Part shown: one piece after another, positions 21,517 through 33,749 of the stretch
Numbering within the stretch: the stretch's first letter is position 1
Layout: the number at the start of each line of letters is the position of its first letter
NCBI GenBank assembly: GCA_019022495.1
Contig: JAFEKR010000001.1
Span: 1,798,001 to 1,862,000, forward strand
DNA: 64,000 bases
Direction of reading: 5' to 3'
DNA from: Epichloe hybrida
Lineage: Eukaryota; Ascomycota; Sordariomycetes; Hypocreales; Clavicipitaceae
Notes under the pieces: model-generated
What the model saw: the letters and a program-made list of their open reading frames with translations, nothing else
The model's database searches: none
Told to the model about the DNA's origin: nothing
Position numbers and translations under genes: made by a program

Positions 21517-22780
21517 GGCACAGTGTCAATACGCGACACGTGCTGGTTCAAAATGATATACAGTCGTCAAAGCACCGTAAACGAGAATCTTGGTGCGGTC
21601 CTTGCAGACAGGCCTGGTCTGCTGGGGGATAAGGGACAGTTTGTTCAACTGGACGTGGGACACAGCAGCCAATAGCACAAGTCAAGTAGCCATGAATCAA
21701 TGAGATGGGAATTCTTGGCCCGCTTGCTTGCTTCCATCGTCACGTATTGTGAACATGACCACGTTGTCGCGTCTTGCTTTCTTTCATCATCGCTCTGCTT
21801 TTTCTGAGTGAGTACATTCATTGGACTTGGTATAGAGCTCAAGATGCCACCGGAAAACGCAGTTGGAGGGATCGGCTGATACTATGACATTATTGGCTGC
21901 CGTGTCAAGCATGGCATGCAGTGTTGCCCTTTGTTCTCGCTGGACCAATTTTGACGCACCGGATTTCGCCGTGACAGCCTGCAGCCTGCAGCCTGCTATG
22001 CAGTCAGCTATGCAGTACTGAGTGAGAAGCCATTATCTGTCACCGGGTGGCCTCGGCGTTGCATTTCTGTTCTGTACATAATAAGCGAGGTTGACCAGAC
22101 GGACACTTTCAATGAAGGCGAGAAGATGATGCGACGTCAATCCGGGGGCAATGGAAAGACTGCCGAGGCCGCTCCTTCTCTTCCATCCTCACACAGCCGC
22201 ATTCCTGCAATATCTGACGGGTGCGCCAAATATAGCCATGGATGCCGTGGATGGATTGATCGATTGACTGGGGCGGCGGACGCTCCACAGAGAGGAAGGA
22301 TGGATGCCCGATGGTCCATGGATGACATGCTGTGCCACGGAGATTTTGTATGTACGGATCCGCATGTTGTACGGTTTATTACATACGGTCGGAACGGTTA
22401 GCCACCTTGGCGGGATGCGATGATCAATAATGCCGCCCGCTGAGATGGCTATTTTGGCACTCCCACCAGTCGGGCGGGTAATTTTGACCGATTCTGACCG
22501 ATTTGTGATGTGTGGAGCCTGCTTGCATGAAATAAAGCCCGGGCGTCGTATTACATAAAGCCCCAACAGGGAAGGGAGCACCAGACACATTACGGAGTAA
22601 GGTTTGATAGGTGCGCTGGCCCCTTGCAGTCATTACTAATGCCCCAACAAGGACGGACGGGACAAGGAAAGCAAAAGGAAAAGGAAAAGGGGTTCGAACA
22701 TGGCCGACTCCCTCCCTCAGCATTCATCTCCACTCGGCCCACGTCACGTCGCACCCTGGCTCGTCGTGTTGACGACGCAT

Positions 22781-22860
22781 GGACGCAGGGACGCAGGGAC
22801 GCAGGGACGCAGGGACGCAGGGACGCAGGGACGCAGGGACGCAGGGACGCAGGGACGCAG
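22781..22860. repeat. 8-bp minisatellite, ten exact copies of GGACGCAG
   Basis: Ten identical contiguous copies, preceded by a degenerate copy (GACGCAT) and followed by GTGAGAATC. Confidence 0.95.
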
Positions 22861-23180
22861 GTGAGAATCTCTGCGCCTCAAAAAAAAGGGATTTGGCTTG
22901 GCTTGGCTTGCCAATTGGCTCGTCTGGTCCATGCCAATGGCCAAATGTCATGGCATGTTCGGCTCGGGTCAAACAGCAAATCCGATAATGAATCCCGCTC
23001 CTTGTTGCCATGCTATATATCAAGGAAGCACCTCGTCAGCTCATCACCATTCATTCCATTCCATTCGATCCTGACTGATCCTTTATACCCCGTACTCTAT
23101 CAATTTTGTTTTTGCATGTGAACGGGGTCCCGCTCGCGTCATCACATGCCCGTTTTGCTCTTCTTATTGTTGGGCTAGCC

Positions 23181-23232
23181 GCAGACGCAGACGCAGACGC
23201 AGACGCAGTCGCCGTCGCCGTCACCGTCACCG
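23181..23232. repeat. Hexanucleotide tract (GCAGAC, then GTCGCC and GTCACC)
   Basis: Runs of GCAGAC followed by GTCGCC and GTCACC units, upstream of the cyclin gene. Confidence 0.75.
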
Positions 23233-23430
23233 CTTCGAACAGCCACGGCACGGGACAACGGTCCAGACCAGCCCAGCACAGCACAGCACAGAAAAGGACC
23301 GACAACTGATAAAACACCGAATCAGGCCTTGCTGAAATATGCGAGAGTCCCTGCAGTCTGCCGCAGTCTGCTGCTACGACGATTGTACGTTATTGAAAGG
23401 GCAGCCAGGTTCTGAAGTTTGCAAACCACG

Positions 23431-24512
23431 ATGCGTCGAAACATCACCAGGGGGCCCATGACGGCAGCCATGACGGCAGCCATGACGGCAGCGGTGCTGG
23501 CCAGAGACCACAGCGCCAGGAACCATCTTGACGACACCAACTCGGACTCCAGCACATACTTCACCTACCGTCCACTCTCGAACCTGCCCACGCCGCCTCC
23601 AACGTACAAGGAGAACAAATCACCCAGCGCAGCCGCCTCAGGAAGTAGCCCGGAGGATGGCGGGTCCGGCACAAGCAAATTCAGAGGTTCGTCGTACCGT
23701 TCGTCGTACCGCATCTACCCGTGTATGCGAAAAAGAAAGAAAGAAAGAAAGAAAGAAAGAAAACTGATCATTGTCATCCAATAGGACCTGCCGTCCATCT
23801 TGTCAATCTCGTTCCATCTTCGGCTTCGCTGACTTCAGCATCCGTACCCGATGTGCAAGCTCTGCTGAGCCGAGCCGACTTGCCAATCGAGACAGTCGCT
23901 CTCGCAGTTTGCATTCTTGATAGCTTGGACAAGAAGTTTGCCCGTGCATGGAGACTTTCGTGCCCTTTGTATCCCGCCGCGCCAGTGCCATCATCCACCA
24001 ACAAACGACACAGCCTCCCTCCGACGCCCCTGCTCTATCAACACCAACACCACCAGATGCTTCACATTGACTCCGTGCCTCCCGAGATCATTATCCTAGC
24101 TGCCTTGGTCATTGCTGTCAAGTTTATCGAGGATCCGCAGCAAAACACACAATTTTATTGCCATGTCTGGGGTCGAGGCATTTGGTCACACGATCAGCTT
24201 AATGTCACGGAACGATGCATCATGGAAAGCCTGAACTACCGCATCATGCCGCTTTGCGACGAAGATTGCCTGGCCGACGCCATGGTTGACATGCAATTAG
24301 CTGGGCAACAGTCCGATTGGGCCATGCGCGAACTGACGCCGCCAGAGAGCGTCGCGAGCACTGAAAACGACGGCAACTTTGTTCTGGGCCACAGCAGATC
24401 CAGGACCATGGTGGCTTCGACGGCGGCAATGGGACTCGGTCTCTCTTTTACTCCGTCAGAATCCCCGTTTGCCGAGTCTTCGAAAGCTGCCACGCCTCGG
24501 GCAGAGAGGTGA
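23431..24512 (+). CDS. Pho80/Pcl-type cyclin domain protein
   Basis: Exons 23431-23686 and 23785-24512 join in phase (G|GA) and give 327 residues. The N-terminal part is disordered and has a TAAM triplicate encoded by a 12-bp repeat (23461-23492) and PTPPPTYKENK. The second exon holds a cyclin box: ETVALAVCILDSLDKKFARA, then VPPEIIILAALVIAVKFIED, and WSHDQLNVTERCIMESLNYR. The layout is that of fungal cyclins that partner Pho85-like or related CDKs. A long insertion (SCPLYPAAPVPSSTNKRHSL onward) sits between two cyclin helices and includes His-rich YQHQHHQ. The C-terminus carries Ser/Thr-Pro sites (ELTPPES, FTPSESP). The intron contains a (GAAA)n tract. The next donor downstream (23723) would give a stop codon, which supports the chosen one. 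Confidence 0.8.
23728..23763 (+). repeat. (GAAA)n microsatellite inside the cyclin intron
   Basis: About seven copies of GAAA between donor and acceptor of the intron. Confidence 0.9.
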
Positions 24513-25030
24513 CTGGCACATGGTGCTTTTGATTCTTTTTTTTTTTGCAGCCATTTCTACTCGCACACGTATATGAGCGACCCGATACCCGTACATTTCG
24601 CCATGATAGCCAGGATGCGGCAATGACAGGAGCCGAACGCGTATCTGGATATCATTTCATCATGGCCAATAGCAACCACTGTCTTTTTTTATTTCTTTTT
24701 CGTGCTCGGGGGAACTGAACTCGAAACTCTTGATGACCTGGGAGAGCATACAGCGTTGAGCACTCTTCTTCGACTTTGAATATGAGGATCGGCAATTCGG
24801 GGAGGGGAGGTTTCGGGGGAAAAAAAAAGGACGTTTTCTTTTTTATTTCAAGTTGTGATTTTGTTTGTGATGGTTCTTGTTTGGAAATCATAGACATACC
24901 CCCTTGGCCGTAATTCTGCGGAACAAGGCCTCTGTTTGGCGATTCTTTCCTCAGCAGTAATGGCTTTGGCTCAAGTGGATTCAAATATATTCACGGTCGC
25001 CAACTGTTATTCACAGTCTCGAAACCCCAT
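24513..25030. other. Convergent intergenic region between cyclin and PNPOx genes
   Basis: Tail-to-tail spacer with T-rich tracts at 24536-24546, 24683-24696 and 24838-24845. No gene was seen. Confidence 0.55.
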
Positions 25031-25940
25031 CTAAGGACTCAGCCTCTCCACCTTCCACTCATCATCTTTCCCATCCCTCCCCTCCTCGCGCTCATACACG
25101 AACCGATCGTGAAGTCGGCTCTGCCTGCCCTGCCAAAACTCGACCCTCGTCGGCACGATGCGCAGGCCTCCCCAGAACTCAGGCACAGGAATCTCCTCTT
25201 CCCCTTCAAACTTCTTCTCCGTCTCAGCCACCCACTCCTCCAACTGGGCTCTCCCATCATCCCCCTCGCCCCTGGGCTCCAACACCTGACTCTGTCTGCT
25301 GGCCCAGGCCCCGATCCTGCTCCCGCGCACCCTCGTATCAAAATACGCCTGACTCTCCTCCCTGGAGTACCGCGCGGCGATGCCCTCGACGCGCACCTGT
25401 CTCTGCAGGGGACCCCAGTGGAAGACGAGCGCAGCATGAGGATTCGTCGCCAGGTCAGCTGCCTTGCGGGAGGTGCCGAAGTTGGAGTAGATGACGTAGC
25501 CGCCCCTGGCGTCGAGCTCCTTGAGGTAGACGATGCGGGAGGAGACGCGGCCGGAGGGCAGCTCGGCCGTGGACAGGGCGCATGCTTCGGGCTGCGAGAG
25601 GCGAGAGGCTTGCGCTTCGGCGAACCATGTGTTGAACTGGACGGTTGGGGAGGCGAGGAGCTGCGATTTGGAGAGGGTGGACTTTGTGAATTGCTCGGCT
25701 TGGCCGTGGGGGGAGGATCCTGCTGGGGCGACTTTTTTATCTTGTATTAATTTTAATTTTCGAGTTTCAAGCTTCAAGCTTCGAATTTTGGAATTGAGAA
25801 ATGGAGTATTCGTGGGGGACAGCTAGAGAGGTTGGTCGCTGGTGAGATTGGGACTTACAGATGAGCTTGGCGTTGGAGGGAGGGTTGTAGAGTGCCATTC
25901 TGGAGGGTTGGACAAGGGCGCGGACGCGGGTGTAGCGCAT
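25031..25940 (-). CDS. PDX3: Pyridoxamine 5'-phosphate oxidase
   Basis: FMN-dependent enzyme that oxidises pyridoxine or pyridoxamine 5'-phosphate to pyridoxal 5'-phosphate. Exons 25940-25859 and 25731-25031 give 260 residues. The chosen splice (T|TC) creates KLIFAPAGSSPHGQAEQFTK, which fits the family's N-terminal segment. The FMN-binding fold is recognisable by SGRVSSRIVYLKELDARGGY, FGTSRKAADLATNPHAALVF, WGPLQRQVRVEG and FDTRVRGSRIGAWASRQSQ. The C-terminal signature is EFWQGRQSRLHDRFVYERE followed by W and RLSP. A second ATG 14 codons in (MALYNPPSN) could give a cytosolic form, and the Arg-containing leader before it might act as a weak targeting sequence. The product is the cofactor of ornithine decarboxylase, encoded about 30 kb away; this is not evidence of linkage. 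Confidence 0.92.
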
Positions 25941-26695
25941 TGATTGAGGCGACTGCGGTGGGCTATGGTGATGGTGTTTGTTGTGGTTGTGGTTGTGGTT
26001 GTGGGATTAGAGGTGGTGAGTGTGGTTGTGGGATTGGTCTGAGGTGGTGAGTGTGACGTTTACGTTTGCAGTTCGTGCGACGGCCACGGCATGGTGGGAA
26101 TTGATTGGCAGTTGGTTGGGTTTCGAGTGGCTGAGGCGGCGGAGCGGACTGTTGATTCTGTTGTACGAAGTAGATACAAACCGGGATCCCTCCAAAATTT
26201 CTGCTCACTTTCCCCCTCGGCTCAGCAGTGGTATCCTGGGATTCGTGGTCATCGACTGACCCTCATCGCGACCCCGCCCCCAAGAAAGAGGGAAGGAGGA
26301 GTATCCACTGTCCGAGCACCTATGAGTACATACACCCCACTGTACGGGGTACGTCCATTGGTAGTTGCCTCCTGGTGGGCAGCCCGACCGACGATGCGAA
26401 TGCAGGGGATTTTTGCATCGGCGGATCGCTGCACAACGCATCTAATGTACCACCATACCATTGTAGTCGAATTAGATCGGGAGAGGCGAGCGCGGCCCAC
26501 GGCCAAGCTCTATCGAAACCATGCAGTTCATTCGCTGGGCCGGCCCGTGTTCTTCGTTCCACAAAATAACGACCCTGCACAGGGGTATCACTTAAACCTT
26601 CCCTTCCAGTTCCCCCACAGTTTCGTCCACATCACTTTAAATAGAGTCCTGTCTTTGCAAGACGTTTTGCGAGTTAATGGCAGCTAGGGCATGCG
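25941..26695. other. Intergenic region upstream of PNPOx
   Basis: Contains a TTGTGG hexamer tract at about 25979-26003 and further GTGGTTGTGG-rich sequence to 26055. No gene was seen. Confidence 0.5.
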
Positions 26696-27501
26696 CTACA
26701 CGGCTTGCGGTTCAAAACTCCCAGTCCAGCAACCAGTGATAATACTACCACAGCTCAAAAAGGTCACATCCGGAAAGTCTCCTTTTTGGAAGCGTTTCTC
26801 CACCTCATCCCCTGCCAGGTCGTCATAAGGCTACGACGTAGCCAGTTAAGATGAAAAATAACACAGAGCCCAGGGCAAAAATATCATCCCTTATCTCAGG
26901 TTTGCGTTTCCAGCTCCACCCTGGGCGCTGGAATCTTGGGCTGGTCGTGATGGTGGGAAGAGAGCCAGAAATGGATGAACCAGCAAAGTCAGCTATGTGA
27001 AGCTCAAGCGTCTCGTCCAGCATAAAGTTGCGAGGCGTAACATCACAGTGGATTATATCAGCTTCGTGAACAACGACAAGTGCCTCTGCTGCTTGTAATG
27101 TCCATTGGAATCGTCGTTTAGCCGTCACCAAAGTCCCATGACATCTCATGTACGATTGCAAGTCACCGTTCTTGAGGTACTCCAGGACCAGAGAGTGGGA
27201 TTCCGCATCCCAGCTGATAAAAGCAGGGGTACGGTCGCTGTTCCCAATGCGCTGGTATGCCGCGGCCTCGGTTATAATCTCCTGGCGACACCTGTCCTCT
27301 TCGTGGGGGCAGTACGAGTTCGAGTTCGGTTTTGGATACTTGACGATGCTGTCGTCTGTGAGCCTGTTCACGATTGACGTCGCTCCGGAGCCAACGAAAT
27401 CACCTTTCGCCGTGTAGTATATCTCTCCGTATGGTATTTCATCTTGAACCGGTAACCGAAACGCTATCTCTGGGAGGGGGGGGAGCCGCTGCCGCCGCCA
27501 T
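26696..27501 (-). pseudogene. Frameshifted protein-kinase-like gene
   Basis: The central frame (to a stop at 26823) shows kinase features: GDFVGSGATSIVNRL (glycine loop), VKYPK, an ITEAAAYQRIG helix, FISWDAESHSLVLEYLKNGD (hinge), HCDVTPRNFMLD (catalytic loop HxDxxxxN) and DFAGSS where DFG is usual. The expected N-terminus (MAAAAAPP then PEIAFRLPVQDEIPYGE) lies in another frame and is offset at an 8-C run (27476-27483 on the plus strand). The expected C-terminal lobe (DEVEKRFQKGDFPDV, then SCGSIITGCWTGSFEP, stop at 26696) is also in another frame after GY, near 26823-26840. Two frame breaks make a pseudogene the best reading. The 8-C run could be a sequencing error; the 3' break is not in a homopolymer. 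It belongs to a fungal group of small atypical kinases whose role I cannot name. Confidence 0.7.
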
Positions 27502-28633
27502 GATCCAGGTACGCGATGATATGTGAGATGACGAGGGCATATGTGAGGTTTAGACTTCTTCCTTCGTTAGCAAAGGCAGTTCTTTTTCTTTTTCTTTTTG
27601 CCGCAAAATATACGTACCAGATCATGTTCCACAATTGCGCCTACGGGATGCGTTCCGCAGATGGGTGCAAATAAGAACCTTATGATTCTACCATACTGGA
27701 TGGCAATGACATCGCGAAGCCATTCGACACACGAGTGGGCTGATGATAATTTCATGGAAACGGGCAAATATCGTAAGCGAAGAGAACTCAGGTGTAATTA
27801 TTTCAGCGCCAGGGGTCGCGAAAGCTACTCTAGTAGAGCATAGTACTGGATTTCTGTCTGAGGCAGCAGTCGCTTAAACGAAACCCCCCCACCCCCCCAC
27901 TCGGGATAATATGGCCCCAGCCAAAGACGAAATAGTGGCAGGCGCCATGAGACTTCACCAGACAGCCAGGGAAAAGGCCATGATTATGCGGTTGTGATGG
28001 CAGCTGGTGCAACCTGCCATGGGGAGCAATAGCAGGTGCCACTGCCCCTTCATCAGCTGTCGCTTAACTCAATAACGCAGATTTCCGGGAATGCACGTTC
28101 GCGGGCGATGTTGCTGCTATGATGGTAAATTCATCATTGGTTATTATTAATAAACATCGTCCACATCCCCCCTGGCCATCACGACAACATACATCCACCT
28201 TGCCCCTCATTTTTCGAGAGCTATTACATACGGATTAAATGAGCCAGCATCTCGGCGCCATCCTGCAGACGTCCAATAAACAAGTTCTCTAGCTTTACAC
28301 AACAACTGAAATCAAGTCAGTATATTAGCGCATCCAGATATACTTAGGCTTGCTGCTAACAGCTCTTGAAGAAGATGTGTACTTGGACTTGGACACGTTG
28401 CAGGAGATGCAATGTCACGATGTCGGAGAGGAATACCTCACCTTGTTCAACAGGACCGCATCCTATAGCTGATCCTAACTCGGTTGTTCAGAACGTATTC
28501 TCACTTTGTACAATCCACAGCCTTCCAACACCGGACACGAGCAGTGAATAGGCTTAGAAGGAAAAAAAAAAAAAGACTCGTATACTATGGAAGGGAGGGC
28601 ATACACTATAAATTACCGCATTTCTGCAAATAC

Positions 28634-29113
28634 TCAATTGCAGTCTGTTAACACCGATCGCGGATTCCAATAGATAGGGTGCACTCCATTAGCATGGTCG
28701 ATCTTATAAGGCACACCCTTCGCCCAGCCATGCGCATCATGAATATCTCGGACCTGATCCCCCACGAATTTGATTTCGCGTGGCTCGTTTGTCTTAATAA
28801 TACATGCATTATCGCCTTGAGAGACTCGAGCAGTAATGACTGGTAATTCGTTCTTCCCATCTTGATGCGCATCGAGATGGTTATAGTTGATATTGAACAA
28901 GTCGAAGACGATGAAGACAGCAGAGTCCCAGCGCTCAACCGCAATAAACCGGCAGTTGGAGGTATTATACTCGTTATCCGTCGATACCAAACTATCGTAC
29001 TTGAGACGCATCAAGACTTTTGATATCATCTTTTGCGGATCATCCCATGCCTCTTGCCATAGACGAGTACTTCGTTGTTTCACGATGATAAGAACACGAA
29101 GCGGTGATTCCAT
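28634..29113 (-). CDS. Hypothetical single-exon protein, 159 residues (unproven)
   Basis: ATG-initiated open frame with normal amino-acid composition, lacking long low-complexity runs (MESPLRVLIIVKQRSTRLWQ at the start; FIAVERWDSAVFIVFDLFNI in the middle; ending YWNPRSVLTDCN). No signal peptide, membrane segment or domain is recognisable. It lies alone in a gene-poor stretch. It may be an orphan gene or a chance frame; I do not recognise it. Confidence 0.35.
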   Translation of the reverse strand: MESPLRVLIIVKQRSTRLWQEAWDDPQKMISKVLMRLKYDSLVSTDNEYNTSNCRFIAVERWDSAVFIVFDLFNINYNHLDAHQDGKNELPVITARVSQGDNACIIKTNEPREIKFVGDQVRDIHDAHGWAKGVPYKIDHANGVHPIYWNPRSVLTDCN

Positions 29114-30187
29114 CGTATAGGATGTGGTGGTTGGCTAGGCGGCGCTGTCCGAGGTGCGCAAGCTTCTGTTTTTCAAACCCGATATCAGCAGAAGCGTCTA
29201 AAACTGCGTCACCCGAGTCGTGTCGGAGCGAGTGTTACCGTGCTTAAGTAATGAACTAACTTGTGGGTTGGGATAGACCACAGACAAGGTGCCAGGCGTC
29301 CAATGATTGGGCACAAGGCTTATCGTCAAAGATAAACAGCAAAAGAAAAAAAAAGTAATATACAGTGCTGTAGGGTTAATTGGCCACGCGTCTTGTCCAG
29401 GGGGGGGTGTATTATGACTAAGCCATAGGGCCGTCAGGTGATTAGTCAGGTGGGTCGGGCACGCGAAGAAAGGATTGTCCGGCCAGCTGAACAGCATTCT
29501 TGCAAAGACGCCATTCTGGATAAAAGTCATTGCCAAGGTGCACAGCCCTTGGCATCATGGGTTGATCAATTTTTATTGGGTATCTCAGCAGCAGCTTTTG
29601 TTTTGTAGCGAGCTCCGTGTTGGATTCTTCACCAATCGAAACCTGCATTGTGATGCTTGACAAGATGCCAGGCGCTTATTATATACGTACCTGGGCCAAA
29701 CTTACGATGGGTTCTTTGACCAGTATTATCTATGTACCTGGGTACTTTGTCCCGCCTTGTCTGTTTTGGATAAATGATACTGCTTCAGGGAAGTGCCTGC
29801 GACTGTTGGCTCGAATCCCAGTACGATGTTAATAATGCTTCTCCTGCATTCCAGGAATCCACCTGGTAGGTACATCGATCGTGTCAGAGTGTTACGCCGA
29901 TAATTGTGCGATGTACCATGGACGGAGGTTTTTCTCCAAAAATAAGCGTCATGGCCAGCGTGGCGTCATGCCGCGGTCACGGCTCACCATTGATACTGTC
30001 TATTCGGGAGTTCGATTGTTGGGAATTTTTTTTTTTCGAAGAGTTCACCGCACGCCGCCCTTGCTAATTAACATCTGATGAGTGTCCAAGTCTCGGTACG
30101 GTACTTGACTGACGTTGGACCATTTCCCCGCCGAACTCAGCCAAGCTGGGATTTCATACTGGCCGGCTGCCTACCATGGTAGGTAGG

Positions 30188-30344
30188 CCCTACTTGGAAT
30201 CAATAGGGAGACATGAACTCAACCGAAATTCAGATGTACAGGCATCTTGCTCATCAAAACTAGCAACCCTACTTGGAATCAATAGGGAGACATGAATCAA
30301 CCGAAATTCAGATGTACAGGCATCTTGCTCATCAAAACTAGCAA
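30188..30344. repeat. Tandem duplication of a 79-bp unit
   Basis: Copy 1 is 30188-30266 and copy 2 is 30267-30344. They are identical except for one base missing in copy 2 (GAACTCAACC versus GAATCAACC). The near-identity implies a recent event. Confidence 0.95.
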
Positions 30345-33167
30345 CAGTGACCTACTAAACTATTAAAGCACTAGGTAGGTAGCTTCCTGGACAATGTACA
30401 TTGACAGCGTGTGGTATCAAAGTCGCCATTAAACCACCAGCCCAACTGCCTATATCAGAAAGCCCGAAACAGGTCGTCGTGAGATCATGTAGTAGAACCG
30501 TGAGTGGTGCTTCGGTTCGATTGCACCGAATCTGAGTGCGTACTCACATGTCAAGCGGAAGAGGTGCATTCGACCAGGCCGCTGCTGTCGTGGTACACAA
30601 GACCTCGTTTCGAAGACCTTTGTCCTCTTTGAGACACGTTTCCCAAGTGTCATGTTTCATTTCCTTTCGTCTACTAGGATTCGTACGGAAGCTGACATTG
30701 TTTTACTTGAACATCACCAGTATCTCGGGTGTATGTAGGAACCCATGCTTGATCAATCCTGATCACAGTCCTCTTGGAACTTCCAGCCGACGTTGCAGTG
30801 TAAGTAGTCCATGATTGATTCGATTGGATTGAGCTGAGTTTTCAGGTCACCCCGACTACGTGCGTGTCGATACATGCCACAAATAAAGGCCCTCTAATCC
30901 GTATCAGTGGAGGCATCAAAATGGTTCCCCTCAAACGAAACACGTAGCATTGTGGAGTCGTAAGGCTCTCTCTCGCCAATCCCTCCCATGTCGAGGGACC
31001 GTATTTTTTTTTGCGAGTCAGCAGGCAGGCAATCATGAACAACTCGAGCGTCCCCGCGAGCAGGGTCTCCCCTGCCCGGGCTCAGGGGGGATTTTGAAAC
31101 CAGAATACCCGAATACCCTGGTCACCCATGGACAGATGGGGGAGGTTTCTAGAAGGCATGCTGGCAGGCAAAGAGCCCACCACAACAGACCTGACAATCT
31201 TGACGACTGGTACTCCGTAATATCAATAACAGCCTACAGGAAATGAACAAGTTGAAGTGAGCAAGGCTCTTGTCATGTCACATGGTACGGTATTACGGCA
31301 CAGGTAATTGCTAGTTGCATATGCACACCCGCACACGAAAACAAAAGTCTTTGTCCCTCCAACCAAAGCCCTGCCAAACCCCGCGATTGCACCTCACGTG
31401 GCCATGCCAGTTTGCAGTCGTGGCAACTTGCTGGGACGCTATTATTTCAACTCTGCATAAAATCCAGTCACCTCTCACCCCAGCTGCCCGGGTCGACATT
31501 AGTGCACCGGGACTACCGCGACCACTGTTGGTCATCGTCTCGGTCTCGGTCTCGGATGATTCGGCATATCATATCAGGTTTGCTAATTGTCAGTCAGCCT
31601 GCAACCCATTGATTCGGCCGAGTTGGCATTTACTGCGTGCGCATAGCGCGAGAGCCTGGGATAGCGCCGGGCCGACAAAATACGAGGGTGCCAAAGCTAT
31701 CGGCTTTCCAGTGCCCTCATGTGGATGAACAACTCTCAGTTCCAAAATGTTTGACCATGAGTCGTTCGGGTCGTTCGGCCCTAGCCATGGCAATTCTGGC
31801 TACGATGGTAGCGTACATCATCAATCACGACTTGGCAGAAGCCAATTGGGCCTCGGCATGGTGTCTCGGCAAAATGGAATACAATAGTCTTGTGTTTCGT
31901 GATTCACGTGCAACATGCTAACCACCAATTTGACAAGAGGAATGAGCTTGGCAGGAAATAAGATGGTGTTTGACTTGCAGATACCCAACAAACTTGCAGT
32001 CGTGTGGGAGCATCACGCAATTGGCCAACAGCTCAGTGTCATGGTGCACAAATGTGTGACAAGAGACGGTGGCTTCATATTGTATGTAGCCTATCCCCGA
32101 AATCCGGATCTAGATACCTTGACTGATGTGAAAGGATAGTTGGCGATGCAACATTGCAGAGGTTCTCGTTCTCCGTTATGGTGTGAGGATTGAATCTGAC
32201 TAGTCTCTTTTTCTTGAAACAATCAATTTGTGATCGACTTGTCCCGGGCCGGGCCGCCAATGCCCACTGTCTTTCTTGCCTGGATGAGATGAAAGGAAAA
32301 GCAGTTCTGCAGGCTCCTTTCTTCCATCTATCGCATGGCCCATGTCTTGAACAAGCAGACGCAAAATCAACTGTGCCAGAGGCAGTATATCCCTTTCACC
32401 TGGCTCTTGTTGATGGAGTTGAACAGCAAAGGTCAATAGCAACAAATCACATTCTGGATTATCAAAGTTGTCCAGCTGGTCAGATCTACACATGTTGGTT
32501 GGCTGGCTCGGGAAATAGACACGCGGCAAGATTCGATCCAAGATGGTGGGAATCGCTCCTCTTGACAACGACAACACGTTGGTCAGCAGATATGTGTCTG
32601 ACCCTGACAAGTCATGCATGATGGTGTTTGAAATCGGTGGCATCATTCGTGCGTGCGACACCTGCATACTCCGTACGTAGCTGCAGTACCAGCCAAACAG
32701 GGGGCGTTTATGACCCTTGGGCCGGGGATACCAGAGTTTGTGGCGTCGGCAGATAAATGCACCGTGATGAGTCGCTGCATCACGTTAGTTCGTGTACGGT
32801 CATGGCCTTCTTCTCACAGCATAATTTGTAGACAGTGTGACCACTGACGACTTGAAACGACAGACCGGGAGGGGAGCAAGAAGACATCGGCGCTTTCTCG
32901 TCTAATAATAATGGTCGCAGTAGTAGTGTAGTGGCTGCCCCTTCTGCCCCTTCTGCCCCGCACGTCAGACAGAGCCTGAGTGCAAATCACGAGCAAGGTC
33001 TGTTTCTACATAATAGACGCTGGCCATACCCAGCCAGGTGAATATTTACCAACTATATACGATGCAACAATAATTCGCGTCGTATCGCAATATGGAGTAA
33101 ACTTATTATTACGGAACATGGCCCTGATACATGGATTGTCTGCTTCACAACATGCCCCTGGTAAAAA

Positions 33168-33187
33168 GATAAGATAAGATAAGATAA
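33168..33187 (+). repeat. Four tandem GATAA boxes
   Basis: Perfect (GATAA)4. GATAA is the core of sites for fungal GATA factors, but with no gene nearby the tract is listed as a short repeat. Confidence 0.6.
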
Positions 33188-33749
33188 ACCGAGGGGCAGT
33201 GAAATTGACTCTACCTCCTTCTTCTACCTCTGGTTAGGAGTCATGAAAACCATTCATTCATTCCTATTGATTTATTTCTGCACACAAGACCAACTTTGCG
33301 AGTATCGCGGAACGCTGCCGAAACCACGATCGAAATGGCGCCCAATACCGAGGCCGAAGTGCCCCCCGCCAGCTTCGACATACGTACCGTCCCGACAGTG
33401 CTCCTCTGTAGAGAGAGGGCTGGAATCGAGAGCCCCGCGACTTGCGATCGAGATACCAGATGGGGCGTGCTGGTACAATTGTTTTATGAATGTGAGGGAG
33501 GGGACTAGATCGGCTGCTATGTAGCTCTCTAGACCATACTTGTTCCCGACATTGGCGCTCAACCCCCGCATCTTATACTGCGTCGGCTTCGGGCTCTCGG
33601 TGTCTTCGCTGAACGAACTGCTTCCGAGTACCACCAAGATCTCGTAAGGTTTCCATTTCCCGAAAGTCCTGTCACCCCGTGCTCATATGTGTAGATATGG
33701 ACCCCGCTGTTTTTTTTTGAGCTTGATGTGCCCATTCTGTGAGTGTTTT

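Larger units (their letters stand above)
21517..23430. other. Intergenic region with two short tandem repeats
   Basis: Between the secreted protein and cyclin genes. It contains a perfect 8-bp minisatellite (22781-22860), a GACGCA/GTCGCC hexamer tract (23181-23232) and a TACGGAGTA motif (22591-22599). No gene is supported. Confidence 0.5.
27502..33749. other. Gene-poor, AT-richer region
   Basis: About 6 kb without a recognisable gene apart from one unproven single-exon frame listed separately. It contains short poly-T/poly-A tracts, a 79-bp tandem duplication at 30188-30344, several TAGGTAGG or TACCTGG words between 29690 and 30380, four tandem GATAA boxes at 33168-33187, and five TA(A/C)TCCGTA-type motifs or their complements. 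It looks like degraded, non-selected DNA. Confidence 0.5.

Noticed and set aside
22781..22860. Short regular repeats as a possible CRISPR array
   Set aside because: The units are contiguous with no spacers, and the genome is eukaryotic.
24700..24775. tRNA-like inverted complementarity (GTGCTC with GAGCAC) with a TTCGAGTT word
   Set aside because: The T-arm stem does not pair and no D-arm or anticodon arm fits, so it is not a tRNA gene.
32200..32667. 155-codon minus-strand frame in the gene-poor island
   Set aside because: Composition and lack of any motif suggest chance, and frames of similar length overlap on the other strand.
33335..33390. MAPNTEAEVPPASFD as a possible GMP synthase N-terminus
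   Set aside because: The resemblance to fungal GMP synthase N-termini is short and stops after SFD. The following 350 bp show no glutaminase motifs, so it was not added to the pseudogene.
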